Of a stretch of 7,272 nt of DNA, positions 1 through 7,189 are shown piece by piece; positions within the stretch are counted from its first letter, which is position 1, and the number at the start of each line of letters is the position of its first letter. A model generated the notes under the pieces. It saw only the letters and a program-made list of their open reading frames with translations. It was not told the DNA's origin and did not search any database. Source of the stretch: Actinomycetes bacterium (GTDB lineage: Bacteria > Actinomycetota > Actinomycetes > Actinomycetales > Microbacteriaceae); the NCBI GenBank assembly GCA_021793715.1, contig JAJYSF010000039.1, positions 1 to 7,272 on the forward strand, written 5' to 3'. The position numbers and the translations under genes were made by a program.

Positions 1-663
1 AACGAGACGTGGAAGGTTTCGGTGAACGGGCCGGAGAGCGTGGAGATCGCCGAGCGGTGGCAGACGCTGCTGGACGAGGACCTCGTGACGACCGAGCAGA
101 TGTGGACGCCGGAGTACTGGTCGCTCATCAACCAGGGCAGGATCGCCACCGTCAGCTATGCCGCCTGGTTCCCACTGTCGCTCGAGGAGAACGTCGCCGA
201 CACGGCCGGTTCGTGGCGCGTGGCGCCCATGCCGACGCCGGCAGGCTCGAACGCGCAGGGCGACTCCGGCGGCGCGGCGAACGTCGTGCTCACGGGCGCC
301 GAATATCCGTCCGCAGCGGCCGAGTTCATCAGCTGGCTCAACGGATCCGACGAGACGCAGGATGCGCTGATCACCGAAGGCGGCCTGTTCGTCTCGACCC
401 ACACCGGCCTCGCCTCCGACGCCCTCATGCAGGAGCGCGAGTTTTTCGGCGGCCAGGTGATCAATGAGGTGTTCGCGGAGCCGGCTGAGAACACCCCGGA
501 CACCTGGGTCGAGGGACCGAACTACAGCACGGCCTCGACGGCGATCACCGACGAGTTCGCCAAGGTCGTGACCGGCAACCAGACGTTCGCCGAGGCGCTG
601 GACAACGCGCAGGCGGCAACGGTCGCCGACCTCGAGTCGCGCGGCCTCGACGTCAGCGAGTAG
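1..663 (+). CDS. Sugar ABC transporter substrate-binding protein (CUT1 type), C-terminal part, 5' truncated
   Basis: Extracellular sugar-binding component of an ABC importer, which would capture the oligosaccharide outside the membrane and deliver it to the two permeases that follow. The frame is open from base 1 to TAG at 661-663, giving 220 visible residues. The lipoprotein signal and N-terminal lobe lie outside the window; family members usually have about 420-450 residues. The visible part has the SBP_bac_1 C-lobe pattern: a Trp/Tyr-rich stretch at fragment residues 35-56 (several aromatics that could stack on sugar rings), a SWRVAPMPTP strand at 71-80, a Gly/Ala-rich turn at 87-94, then PSAAAEFISWLNG at 103-115, typical of solute-binding proteins. 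The GTG at 22-24 is an internal Val, not a start. The adjacent permeases support the call. The family is clear; the exact ligand cannot be read from this fragment. Confidence 0.9.
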   Translation, partial: NETWKVSVNGPESVEIAERWQTLLDEDLVTTEQMWTPEYWSLINQGRIATVSYAAWFPLSLEENVADTAGSWRVAPMPTPAGSNAQGDSGGAANVVLTGAEYPSAAAEFISWLNGSDETQDALITEGGLFVSTHTGLASDALMQEREFFGGQVINEVFAEPAENTPDTWVEGPNYSTASTAITDEFAKVVTGNQTFAEALDNAQAATVADLESRGLDVSE

Positions 664-666
664 TCC

Positions 667-1605
667 GTGTCGACGAGCAGCGTCGCCACCACCGCCAGGC
701 GCCAGTTCCGTGGCGCCGGGCGGTGGTGGGTGCCCTACGTGTTCATTGCGCCGTTCCTGATCGTGTTCCTGGCGTTCATGGTCGCGCCGATCATCATCGC
801 GATCGTGAACAGCCTGTTCGCCACGCAGACCTCGGGGCTCGGGTTCGGCGGATCCGAAACATCGTTCGTTGGGTTCAACAACTACGTGCGTGCTTTCGCG
901 GATCGGGACTTCGTCGTGAGCTTCGGCCGCGTCGCGCTGTACGGCATCGTGCAGGTGCCGGTGATGATGATCATCGCGGCCACACTGGCGCTGCTCTTCG
1001 ACTCGGCGGTGCTGAAGCTCAAGCGGCTGTTCCAGTTCGCCGTCTTCCTGCCCTACGCGATCCCCGGCGTGATCGCCGCGCTTCTCTGGGGCTTCCTCTA
1101 TCAGCCGTCCGTGAGCCCGTTCCTGCAGCTGTTCAACTCGATGGGGATCGACGCCGACATGCTCGCCCCGGGAACGGTGCTGTGGTCGATCGCGAACATC
1201 AGTATCTGGTCGAACGTCGGCATCAACATGATCATCCTCTTCGCCGCGCTGCAGGCGCTGCCGCGCGAGGCTTATGAGGCCGCGCGCATCGACGGCGCGG
1301 GAGAGATCCGCATCGCGACCGGCATCAAGCTTCCGATGATCGCGCCGGCGGTGCTCCTGACGACGCTGTCGACGATCATCGGCACGCTGCAGCTGTTCAA
1401 CGAGCCGCAGGTGCTGCAGACGATCACGGCGAACGTGTCGAGCGACTACACACCGAACATGGCGGTCTACGCGGCATCGACGCTCGGCGGCGACACGAAC
1501 CTCGGATCCGCGATGGCCGTGATCCTCGGGATCGCGACGCTCATCGTCTCGCTCCTGCTCGTGAAGTTCACCAATCGCGCACCGAAGGAGAGCGGCGCAT
1601 CATGA
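667..1605 (+). CDS. Sugar ABC transporter permease, MalF-like (first CUT1 permease)
   Basis: One of two inner-membrane channel subunits of the importer. The protein has 312 residues and about six hydrophobic segments (near 22-49, 86-112, 121-145, 170-195, 225-245 and 278-300). The cytoplasmic EAA loop that contacts the ATPase is a perfect match to the consensus: E204-A205-A206, G210, then I220-x-L222-P223. The start is GTG at 667, three bases after the stop of the binding-protein gene. Only a weak Shine-Dalgarno-like AGCGAG (655-660) precedes it, so translation may depend on coupling to the upstream gene. Gly-Ala-Arg-Trp before the first membrane segment, and the short Arg-containing N-terminus, fit a cytoplasmic start. 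It overlaps the next gene by four bases. The family is certain; substrate (an oligosaccharide) is inferred from the hydrolases downstream. Confidence 0.95.
   Translation: MSTSSVATTARRQFRGAGRWWVPYVFIAPFLIVFLAFMVAPIIIAIVNSLFATQTSGLGFGGSETSFVGFNNYVRAFADRDFVVSFGRVALYGIVQVPVMMIIAATLALLFDSAVLKLKRLFQFAVFLPYAIPGVIAALLWGFLYQPSVSPFLQLFNSMGIDADMLAPGTVLWSIANISIWSNVGINMIILFAALQALPREAYEAARIDGAGEIRIATGIKLPMIAPAVLLTTLSTIIGTLQLFNEPQVLQTITANVSSDYTPNMAVYAASTLGGDTNLGSAMAVILGIATLIVSLLLVKFTNRAPKESGAS
1585..1590 (+). promoter_or_regulatory. Ribosome binding site for second permease
   Basis: AAGGAG lies inside the end of the first permease gene, 11 bases before the ATG at 1602. It supports 1602 over the in-frame ATG at 1623, which has no such motif upstream. 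Confidence 0.7.
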
Positions 1606-2528
1606 CGAATACAACGGCGCTCATGACGACCCCGCGAACCGCGGCGGGCCGCCGGACGCGACGGGCCGGGAGCATCCCGGCCGGGGAACGGCCGCGCCGG
1701 GGCTGGGCCGTTGCCATCACCGTGGCGATGGCGGTCGCCTCGATCTACTTCCTCGCACCGGTGGTCTGGCTCATCATCGCCTCCACAAAGTCCGCTGGCG
1801 CCCTCTTCTCGACGGCAGGGTTCGCGCTGGCCGACTTTGAGCTGTTCGCGAACCTCCGCGACCTGTCGACCTACGACGGCGGCATCTTCTGGCGCTGGGG
1901 CCTGAACTCCGTCATCTACTCGGTCATCGGGGCCGCGATGACGACGTTCGTGTGCGCGGCGACCGGTTACGCGCTGGCCGTCTATCGGTTCCGAGGGCGT
2001 GCGACGGTCATCGCGATCGTCCTCGGCAGCATGCTGATTCCCGGAACGGTGATCGCGCAGCCGACCTATGTGCTCCTCGTGCGGCTGGGGCTCGACAACA
2101 CGTACTGGGGCATCCTCCTGCCGGCGCTCGCGTATCCGTTCGGCGTCCTGCTGTGCTGGATCTACGCCCAGGGGTCGGTTCCGATCGAGCTCGTCGAGGC
2201 GGCGCGCCTCGACGGCGCCGGAGAGTTCCGCATCTTCTTTGCCATGGGGCTGCGGCTGATGAGCAACGGACTGGTGACGGTCATGCTCTTCGCCTTCCTC
2301 GGAAGCTGGAACAGCTACCTGCTGCCGCTCCTCGTCCTCACCGACCAGGAGCTGATGCCGTTGACCGTCGGGCTCACCGGCTGGAGTCAGGCGTCGATCA
2401 CGATCCCGAGCCTGCAGACGCTCACGATCGTCGGATCGCTCGTGTCGGTCGTGCCGATCGCGGTCGCCTTCGTCTCGCTGCAGCGGTTCTGGAAGTCGGG
2501 CTTGACGGCGGGAGGGCTGCGCGGATGA
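1602..2528 (+). CDS. Sugar ABC transporter permease, MalG-like (second CUT1 permease)
   Basis: Second membrane subunit of the importer, expected to pair with the preceding permease. It has 308 residues. An Arg-rich cytoplasmic N-terminus (about 11-33) is followed by hydrophobic segments near 35-60, 101-125, 134-158, 167-188, 222-243 and 272-295. The EAA loop begins correctly (E199-A200-A201, G205). At the end of the loop the classical I-x-L-P reads M215-G-L217-R218, so the usual proline is arginine. I cannot say whether this is unusual or common among actinobacterial relatives. SWNSYLLPLLVL (235-246) matches the conserved WN-x-x-LP region of MalG-type permeases. The ATG overlaps the stop of the previous gene (ATGA, 1602-1605), and the gene's own stop overlaps the next start (2525-2528), indicating one transcript with coupled translation. 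Confidence 0.95.
   Translation: MTNTTALMTTPRTAAGRRTRRAGSIPAGERPRRGWAVAITVAMAVASIYFLAPVVWLIIASTKSAGALFSTAGFALADFELFANLRDLSTYDGGIFWRWGLNSVIYSVIGAAMTTFVCAATGYALAVYRFRGRATVIAIVLGSMLIPGTVIAQPTYVLLVRLGLDNTYWGILLPALAYPFGVLLCWIYAQGSVPIELVEAARLDGAGEFRIFFAMGLRLMSNGLVTVMLFAFLGSWNSYLLPLLVLTDQELMPLTVGLTGWSQASITIPSLQTLTIVGSLVSVVPIAVAFVSLQRFWKSGLTAGGLRG
2510..2516 (+). promoter_or_regulatory. Ribosome binding site fixing the GH95 start
   Basis: GGGAGGG, eight bases before ATG 2525, inside the 3' end of the second permease gene. It fixes the GH95 start here, although the same frame stays open far upstream through the permease gene. Confidence 0.8.
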
Positions 2529-4825
2529 CGCAGCGGGTCATCGAGTTCCGGGGCGCCGCGCGCGAATGGTTGGAGGCGCTTCCGCTGGGCAACGGGCGCC
2601 TGGGCGCGATGTGCTGGGGAGGGCTGCCCGCACGGATCGACCTCAACGAGGAAACCGTCTGGTCCGGTCACCCCGGACGCGAAGCGGCGCAGCGACGCGG
2701 TGACGAGAGCGACGTCGCCCGGCAGGTCGCGGCCGCGCGAACCGCCGCGCTCGAGGGGCGCCCGCACGAGGCAGCGGAAGCTCTGCGGGGCGCGCAGGCC
2801 GGGCACGTGCAGGCTTTCCTCCCGGTCGGGAGCCTCACGATCGACGCGGGGGAGATCGTCGACGGCGACGTCCGCCGCGGCCTGTCGCTGGCCGACGCGG
2901 TTCACACGAGCGAATCGGGTTCGATCAGCTCAGAGACATTCGTCTCCGCACCCCACGACGTCCTCGTGCATCGCATCGTCGGCCTCGACCCGCGGATCGA
3001 GGAGCGCATCTCGTTCGATTCGCCCCTCCGCGAGGTGTCTCGCCGCGACGCGGACGACGAACTCCTCAGCGTGCTGCAGGCGCCCGTCGACGTCGCGCCG
3101 GGGCACGAGCCGCGGCTCCCGGCAGCCGTGTGGCCGGACGAGGGCGATGAATCCGTGACGACGGCTGTCTGCGTCGTCTCGCACCGCGAAGCCGACGAGC
3201 TGATCGTCGTCGTGGCGATCGAAACGACCTATCCGGGTATCGGCGAGGCCCTGTTCACACCGGTGCCGGCCGCGATCGACCGTGCGCGAGAGAAGGCGAG
3301 AGCCGCGCTCGCCGAACCGTACGCCCGCGTTCGGGCCGCGCACGTGGCCGCGCACGCGGACCTCTTCGACCGCGTCGATCTCACGACGGTGGCGCCCCCT
3401 GCCGAGACGACGGCAGAGCGCCTCGATCGCGCCCGGGCCGCCGTGCAGGACGTCGCGGTGGCCGACCCTGACCTCGTGCCGCTGCTGTTCGCTTACGGCC
3501 GGTACCTGCTGATCGCCGCGTCGCGCGAGCCCGGCCAGCTGCCTGCGACCCTCCAGGGGATCTGGAACGCGGACATGCGGCCGCCGTGGAGCTCGGCGTA
3601 TACGCTCAACATCAACACCGAGATGAACTACTGGGCCGCCGAGCCGACGAATCTCTCGGAGGTGGCGGATCCGCTCGTCGGCTTCATCGGCGCGCTCGCG
3701 AGAACCGGCGAGACCACGGCGCGTGAGCTCGGTGCCGCGGGATGGACGGCTCATCACAACAGCGACGCGTGGGGGCATAGCGCCGCCGTCGGTGAAGGCC
3801 GAGGCGATGCCAGCTGGGCGTTCTGGCCGATGGCCGGCGCCTGGTTCGTGCGTCACCTCGCCGAGCGATCCGCCTTCGGCACTGACGATTCCAACGACGA
3901 CGTCGCGCAGCTGCTGCGAGGCGCGACGGAGTTCATCCTGAGCTGGGTCGTCGAGATGCCGGACGGCCGGCTCGGCACCGCGCCGTCGACGTCGCCCGAG
4001 AACACCTACGCCGGTCCGTCGGGCGAAGCGGCCTCGGTCGGGTGCACGAGCACGATGGATCTGGCCCTCGCGCGCGAGGTGCTCGAACGGGCCGCGCTCG
4101 CGCCTGACGACCTCGGCCGTCGCGCACGCGCGGCGCTCAACTGCCTGCCGGATCTCGCGGACCGCGCGACACCGGACGGCGTCTGGGAATGGGATCGCGC
4201 GGTGACGGACGTGGATCCGCACCACCGCCACCTCAGCCACCTGTATCCACTGTTTCCGGGAGACGGCGCGGATACGGCGTTCGAACGCGCCGCCGCGGTC
4301 ACGCTCGACAGGCGTGGCGCCGACTCGACCGGATGGTCGCTCGCGTGGAAGATCGCGCTGTGGGCCCGGCTGCGACGCGCCGAGCGCATCGACGAGCTGA
4401 TCGAGCTCTTCCTCCGCGATGCGGGCGCGCAGCACGGCCAGTGGGCCGGTGGCCTCTACCCGAACCTCTTTGCCGCCCACCCGCCGTTCCAGGTCGACGG
4501 CAACCTCGGGTTCACGGCGGGGATCGCGGAGGCACTGCTGCAAAGCCACCGCGGCGAGATCGAACTGCTCCCCGCGCTTCCGTCCGCGTTGAAGAGTGGC
4601 ATCGTCCGCGGTCTCGTCGCGCGCCCGGGAGTCGTGGTCGACATGACGTGGGCTGATCGCGAACTGATCTCGGCGACCTTCACAGCGCGTCCCGGCCGTG
4701 ATGGATCCGTCACGGTGCGGTGGCGCGAGCGGACGATCGACATCGAGGTGTCGTCCGCGAAACCGATCACGCTCACGCCGGTGTCCTTGTCCGGCGATCC
4801 ATCTATCGCAGCAGGAGAGAGATGA
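2525..4825 (+). CDS. GH95 glycoside hydrolase (alpha-L-fucosidase or alpha-L-galactosidase), cytoplasmic
   Basis: Inverting exo-hydrolase of family GH95, removing terminal alpha-L-fucose or alpha-L-galactose. It has 766 residues, normal for bacterial members, and no signal peptide, so it is predicted cytoplasmic. An N-terminal beta-sandwich opens with the family motif EALPLGNGRLGAM and then LNEETVWSG. An (alpha/alpha)6 barrel (about 270-680) and a C-terminal beta domain follow. Catalytic positions, by analogy with Bifidobacterium AfcA (N421, N423, E566, D766), are N362 and N364 in YTLNINTEMNYW, general acid E492 in TSPEN, and base D658 in HPPFQVDGN. Other family motifs are HHNSDAWG (410-417), HRHLSHLY (567-574) and STGWSLAWKIALWARL. 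T360 sits where AfcA has His419; a Thr there is associated with alpha-L-galactosidase activity, so specificity is open. The family is certain; the substrate (xyloglucan or complex xylan side chains) is inferred from the GH31 partner. Confidence 0.95.
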   Translation: MTQRVIEFRGAAREWLEALPLGNGRLGAMCWGGLPARIDLNEETVWSGHPGREAAQRRGDESDVARQVAAARTAALEGRPHEAAEALRGAQAGHVQAFLPVGSLTIDAGEIVDGDVRRGLSLADAVHTSESGSISSETFVSAPHDVLVHRIVGLDPRIEERISFDSPLREVSRRDADDELLSVLQAPVDVAPGHEPRLPAAVWPDEGDESVTTAVCVVSHREADELIVVVAIETTYPGIGEALFTPVPAAIDRAREKARAALAEPYARVRAAHVAAHADLFDRVDLTTVAPPAETTAERLDRARAAVQDVAVADPDLVPLLFAYGRYLLIAASREPGQLPATLQGIWNADMRPPWSSAYTLNINTEMNYWAAEPTNLSEVADPLVGFIGALARTGETTARELGAAGWTAHHNSDAWGHSAAVGEGRGDASWAFWPMAGAWFVRHLAERSAFGTDDSNDDVAQLLRGATEFILSWVVEMPDGRLGTAPSTSPENTYAGPSGEAASVGCTSTMDLALAREVLERAALAPDDLGRRARAALNCLPDLADRATPDGVWEWDRAVTDVDPHHRHLSHLYPLFPGDGADTAFERAAAVTLDRRGADSTGWSLAWKIALWARLRRAERIDELIELFLRDAGAQHGQWAGGLYPNLFAAHPPFQVDGNLGFTAGIAEALLQSHRGEIELLPALPSALKSGIVRGLVARPGVVVDMTWADRELISATFTARPGRDGSVTVRWRERTIDIEVSSAKPITLTPVSLSGDPSIAAGER
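4813..4817 (+). promoter_or_regulatory. Ribosome binding site for GH31 gene
   Basis: AGGAG within a purine-rich AGGAGAGAG run, ending four bases before ATG 4822. The spacing is slightly short, but the start is independently supported by the N-terminal match to YicI. Confidence 0.65.
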
Positions 4826-7167
4826 AATTCACCGACGGGTTCTGGATGGTTCGACCCGGAGTCCACGCGCTTTACGGCCGCGAGGCGTACGACGTCTGGG
4901 CGGAGGAAGGCACCCTCCGCGCAACGGTTCCGACGAAGGTCATCGAGCGTCGCGGAGACACGCTCAATCGCACGACGCTGACGGTGACGCTCTACTCGCC
5001 GCTGCCCGGAATCATCGGCGTGCGCATCGACCACCACGAGGGAGGGCGAGACGAGGTCTCCTTCGACCTGGTCGGCGCCGAGCCCGGACACGGGGAGGTT
5101 CACGTCGATGACGAGAAGGGGCGGCTCGTCTCCGGCGCGATCACCGCCACGATCACTCGCGGTGCGCCGTGGAGCCTGACCTTCTCGGAGACGGATTCGG
5201 GTCGCGTCCTGACATCGAGCGGGGAGAAGTCGCTCGGCTACATCGAGCTCGCCGCCGACGCTCAGGTGGACGGCGGGCCTCTCCGCGCCGTACGCGAGGA
5301 CATCGAGCGCGCGGGTCGCGGGGCGTACCTCCACGAGCAGCTCGCCCTCGGCGTGGGCGAGGTCGTCTACGGGCTCGGCGAGCGGTTCGGGCCGTTGGTG
5401 AAGAACGGCCAGACGGTCGACATCTGGAACGCCGACGGCGGAACGTCCAGCGAACAGGCGTACAAGAACGTGCCCTTCTACCTGACGAACCGCGGGTACG
5501 GCGTGCTCGTCAACCACCCCGGTCATGTCTCATATGAGGTCGGATCCGAGGTCGTCGAGCGTGTGCAGTTCTCCGTCGCCGGCGAGTCCCTGGAGTACTT
5601 CGTCGTCGCGGGAGGCACCCCGGCCGGCGTCCTCGAACGGTACACCGCGCTCACCGGGCGCCCCGCCGCGCTTCCCGCGTGGTCGTACGGCCTGTGGCTG
5701 TCGACGAGCTTTACGACGGATTACGACGAAGCGACCGTCACGCGCTTCATCGAGGGGATGGCGGACCGCGACATTCCGCTCGACGTGTTCCACTTCGACT
5801 GCTTCTGGATGCGCGAGTTCAACTGGTGCGACTTCGAGTGGGATCCCCGGGTTTTCCCGGATCCGGAAGGCATGCTCGCGCGGCTGCACGAACGGGGGCT
5901 GCGCGTATGCGTGTGGCTGAATCCGTACATCGGGCAGCGTTCCCCACTGTTCGCGGAGGGCAAGGAGCGCGGGTACTTCGTGCGGCGTCCGGACGGTGCC
6001 GTCTGGCAGTGGGATATGTGGCAGGCGGGGATGGCACTCGTCGACTTCACGAATCCCGAGGCGACCGCATGGTATCAGGGCCACCTTCGCCGGCTCGTCG
6101 CGCAGGGCGTCGACACCTTCAAGACTGACTTCGGAGAGCGGATCCCCACCGACGTCGTGTTCTTCGACGGGTCCAGCCCGGAGCGCATGCACAACCTCTA
6201 TGCGCAGCTGTACAACGAGGCCGTCTTCGACGTGCTGGAGGAGGAACGCGGCGCAGGGGAAGCCGTCCTCTTCGCGCGCTCGGCGACCGCCGGCGGACAA
6301 CGCCTGCCGGTGCACTGGGGCGGCGACAACTCGTCGTCGTTCGAGTCCATGGCCGAGACGCTCCGGGGCGGTCTCTCCCTCGCGATGAGCGGTTTCGGAT
6401 ATTGGAGTCACGACATCGGCGGGTTCGAGGGGATGCCCGATTCATCGGTGTTCAAACGCTGGGTCGCATTCGGTCTGATGTCGAGCCACAGCAGGCTCCA
6501 CGGTTCGCGCAACTACCGCGTCCCGTGGCTCTTCGACGAGCTCGACGGCGTCGACGAGTCGGATCCGCAGAGTGCGGTGGCCGTGATGCGTCGCTTCACG
6601 CGATTGAAGTCGTCGCTGATGCCCTACATCGCCGCGGCGGGCATCGAAGCGCACAGGACGGGTCTGCCGGTTATGCGACCGATGTACCTGGCGTTCCCGG
6701 ACGACCCCACCACGCTGTATCTCGACAGGCAGTACATGCTCGGGTCGGACCTGCTCGTCGCGCCTGTCTTCTCGGCCGAGGGTGACGTGGACGTCTATCT
6801 GCCGGAGGGGGAGTGGACCAGCGTCCTCACCGGCGAGGTCGTCTCGGGGGGCGGTTGGCGCACGGAACGGCACGCGTTCGACAGCCTGCCGCTGTACGCG
6901 CGAGCCGGGACCGTACTCGTGACCGGTGATGGATCGCGCGGAGCCGACTACGACTATCTGGACGCGCCCGTGCTGCGGATCTTCGGCAGCGCGGAGGGCG
7001 CGCGAGCCGTGAGCGTGGTCTCCGGCGACAGGGAAGCGACGTTCCACGTCGAGCAATCGTCACGGAAGGTGCGCGTCACCTCGGACGACATCCCCGAGTT
7101 CACAGTCGTCGTCGATGGGGGCGAACCCCATAACACGGCGGACGGGTCTCTGGAGATTCCGCGGTGA
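4822..7167 (+). CDS. yicI: GH31 alpha-xylosidase (YicI-like), cytoplasmic
   Basis: Retaining alpha-glycosidase that removes alpha-xylose from the non-reducing end of oligosaccharides such as xyloglucan fragments or isoprimeverose. It has 781 residues (E. coli YicI has 772). The N-terminus MKFTDGFWMVRPG parallels YicI and fixes the start; a longer in-frame reading from 4720 is GH95 sequence out of frame. An N-terminal beta-sandwich carries VYGLGERFGPLVKNGQTV and EQAYKN; the (beta/alpha)8 barrel begins near 290, followed by C-terminal beta domains. The nucleophile is D436 in KTDFGERIPTD (YicI D416) and the acid/base is D502 in HWGGD (YicI D482). F297, C327-F328, W365 and K434 match YicI F277, C307-F308, W345 and K414, so the xylose-selective pocket is intact and alpha-glucosidase is less likely. 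There is no signal peptide. It overlaps the GH95 stop by four bases (ATGA). The symbol is given by family resemblance. Confidence 0.96.
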   Translation: MKFTDGFWMVRPGVHALYGREAYDVWAEEGTLRATVPTKVIERRGDTLNRTTLTVTLYSPLPGIIGVRIDHHEGGRDEVSFDLVGAEPGHGEVHVDDEKGRLVSGAITATITRGAPWSLTFSETDSGRVLTSSGEKSLGYIELAADAQVDGGPLRAVREDIERAGRGAYLHEQLALGVGEVVYGLGERFGPLVKNGQTVDIWNADGGTSSEQAYKNVPFYLTNRGYGVLVNHPGHVSYEVGSEVVERVQFSVAGESLEYFVVAGGTPAGVLERYTALTGRPAALPAWSYGLWLSTSFTTDYDEATVTRFIEGMADRDIPLDVFHFDCFWMREFNWCDFEWDPRVFPDPEGMLARLHERGLRVCVWLNPYIGQRSPLFAEGKERGYFVRRPDGAVWQWDMWQAGMALVDFTNPEATAWYQGHLRRLVAQGVDTFKTDFGERIPTDVVFFDGSSPERMHNLYAQLYNEAVFDVLEEERGAGEAVLFARSATAGGQRLPVHWGGDNSSSFESMAETLRGGLSLAMSGFGYWSHDIGGFEGMPDSSVFKRWVAFGLMSSHSRLHGSRNYRVPWLFDELDGVDESDPQSAVAVMRRFTRLKSSLMPYIAAAGIEAHRTGLPVMRPMYLAFPDDPTTLYLDRQYMLGSDLLVAPVFSAEGDVDVYLPEGEWTSVLTGEVVSGGGWRTERHAFDSLPLYARAGTVLVTGDGSRGADYDYLDAPVLRIFGSAEGARAVSVVSGDREATFHVEQSSRKVRVTSDDIPEFTVVVDGGEPHNTADGSLEIPR

Positions 7168-7189
7168 TACCCCGCAGGGCGAACCAGGA

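Noticed and set aside
22..24. GTG as a start for the first gene
   Set aside because: The frame is open to base 1 and the product lacks a signal peptide and N-terminal lobe, so this is an internal Val of a truncated gene.
1952..2524. 190-codon upstream extension of the GH95 reading frame
   Set aside because: It overlaps the second permease gene out of frame, is Arg/Ala-rich without family similarity, and the conserved GH95 N-terminus begins at 2525 just after a strong ribosome site.
2930..4549. 539-codon open frame on the - strand
   Set aside because: It lies opposite GH95, whose catalytic motifs are intact. Its translation is Arg-rich with no recognisable domain, as expected for an antisense shadow in high-GC DNA.
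4720..4821. 34-codon N-terminal extension of GH31
   Set aside because: It is within GH95 coding sequence, and YicI homology begins at the Met encoded at 4822.
4456..6411. Two long - strand open frames (4456-5526 and 5530-6411)
   Set aside because: They are shadows of the GH95 end and GH31 gene, with no domain signature and no plausible ribosome sites seen.
7115..7131. Perfect hairpin ATGGGG-GCGAA-CCCCAT
   Set aside because: It lies inside the GH31 coding sequence before the stop, has no T-run after it, and a 6-bp stem is easily due to chance here.
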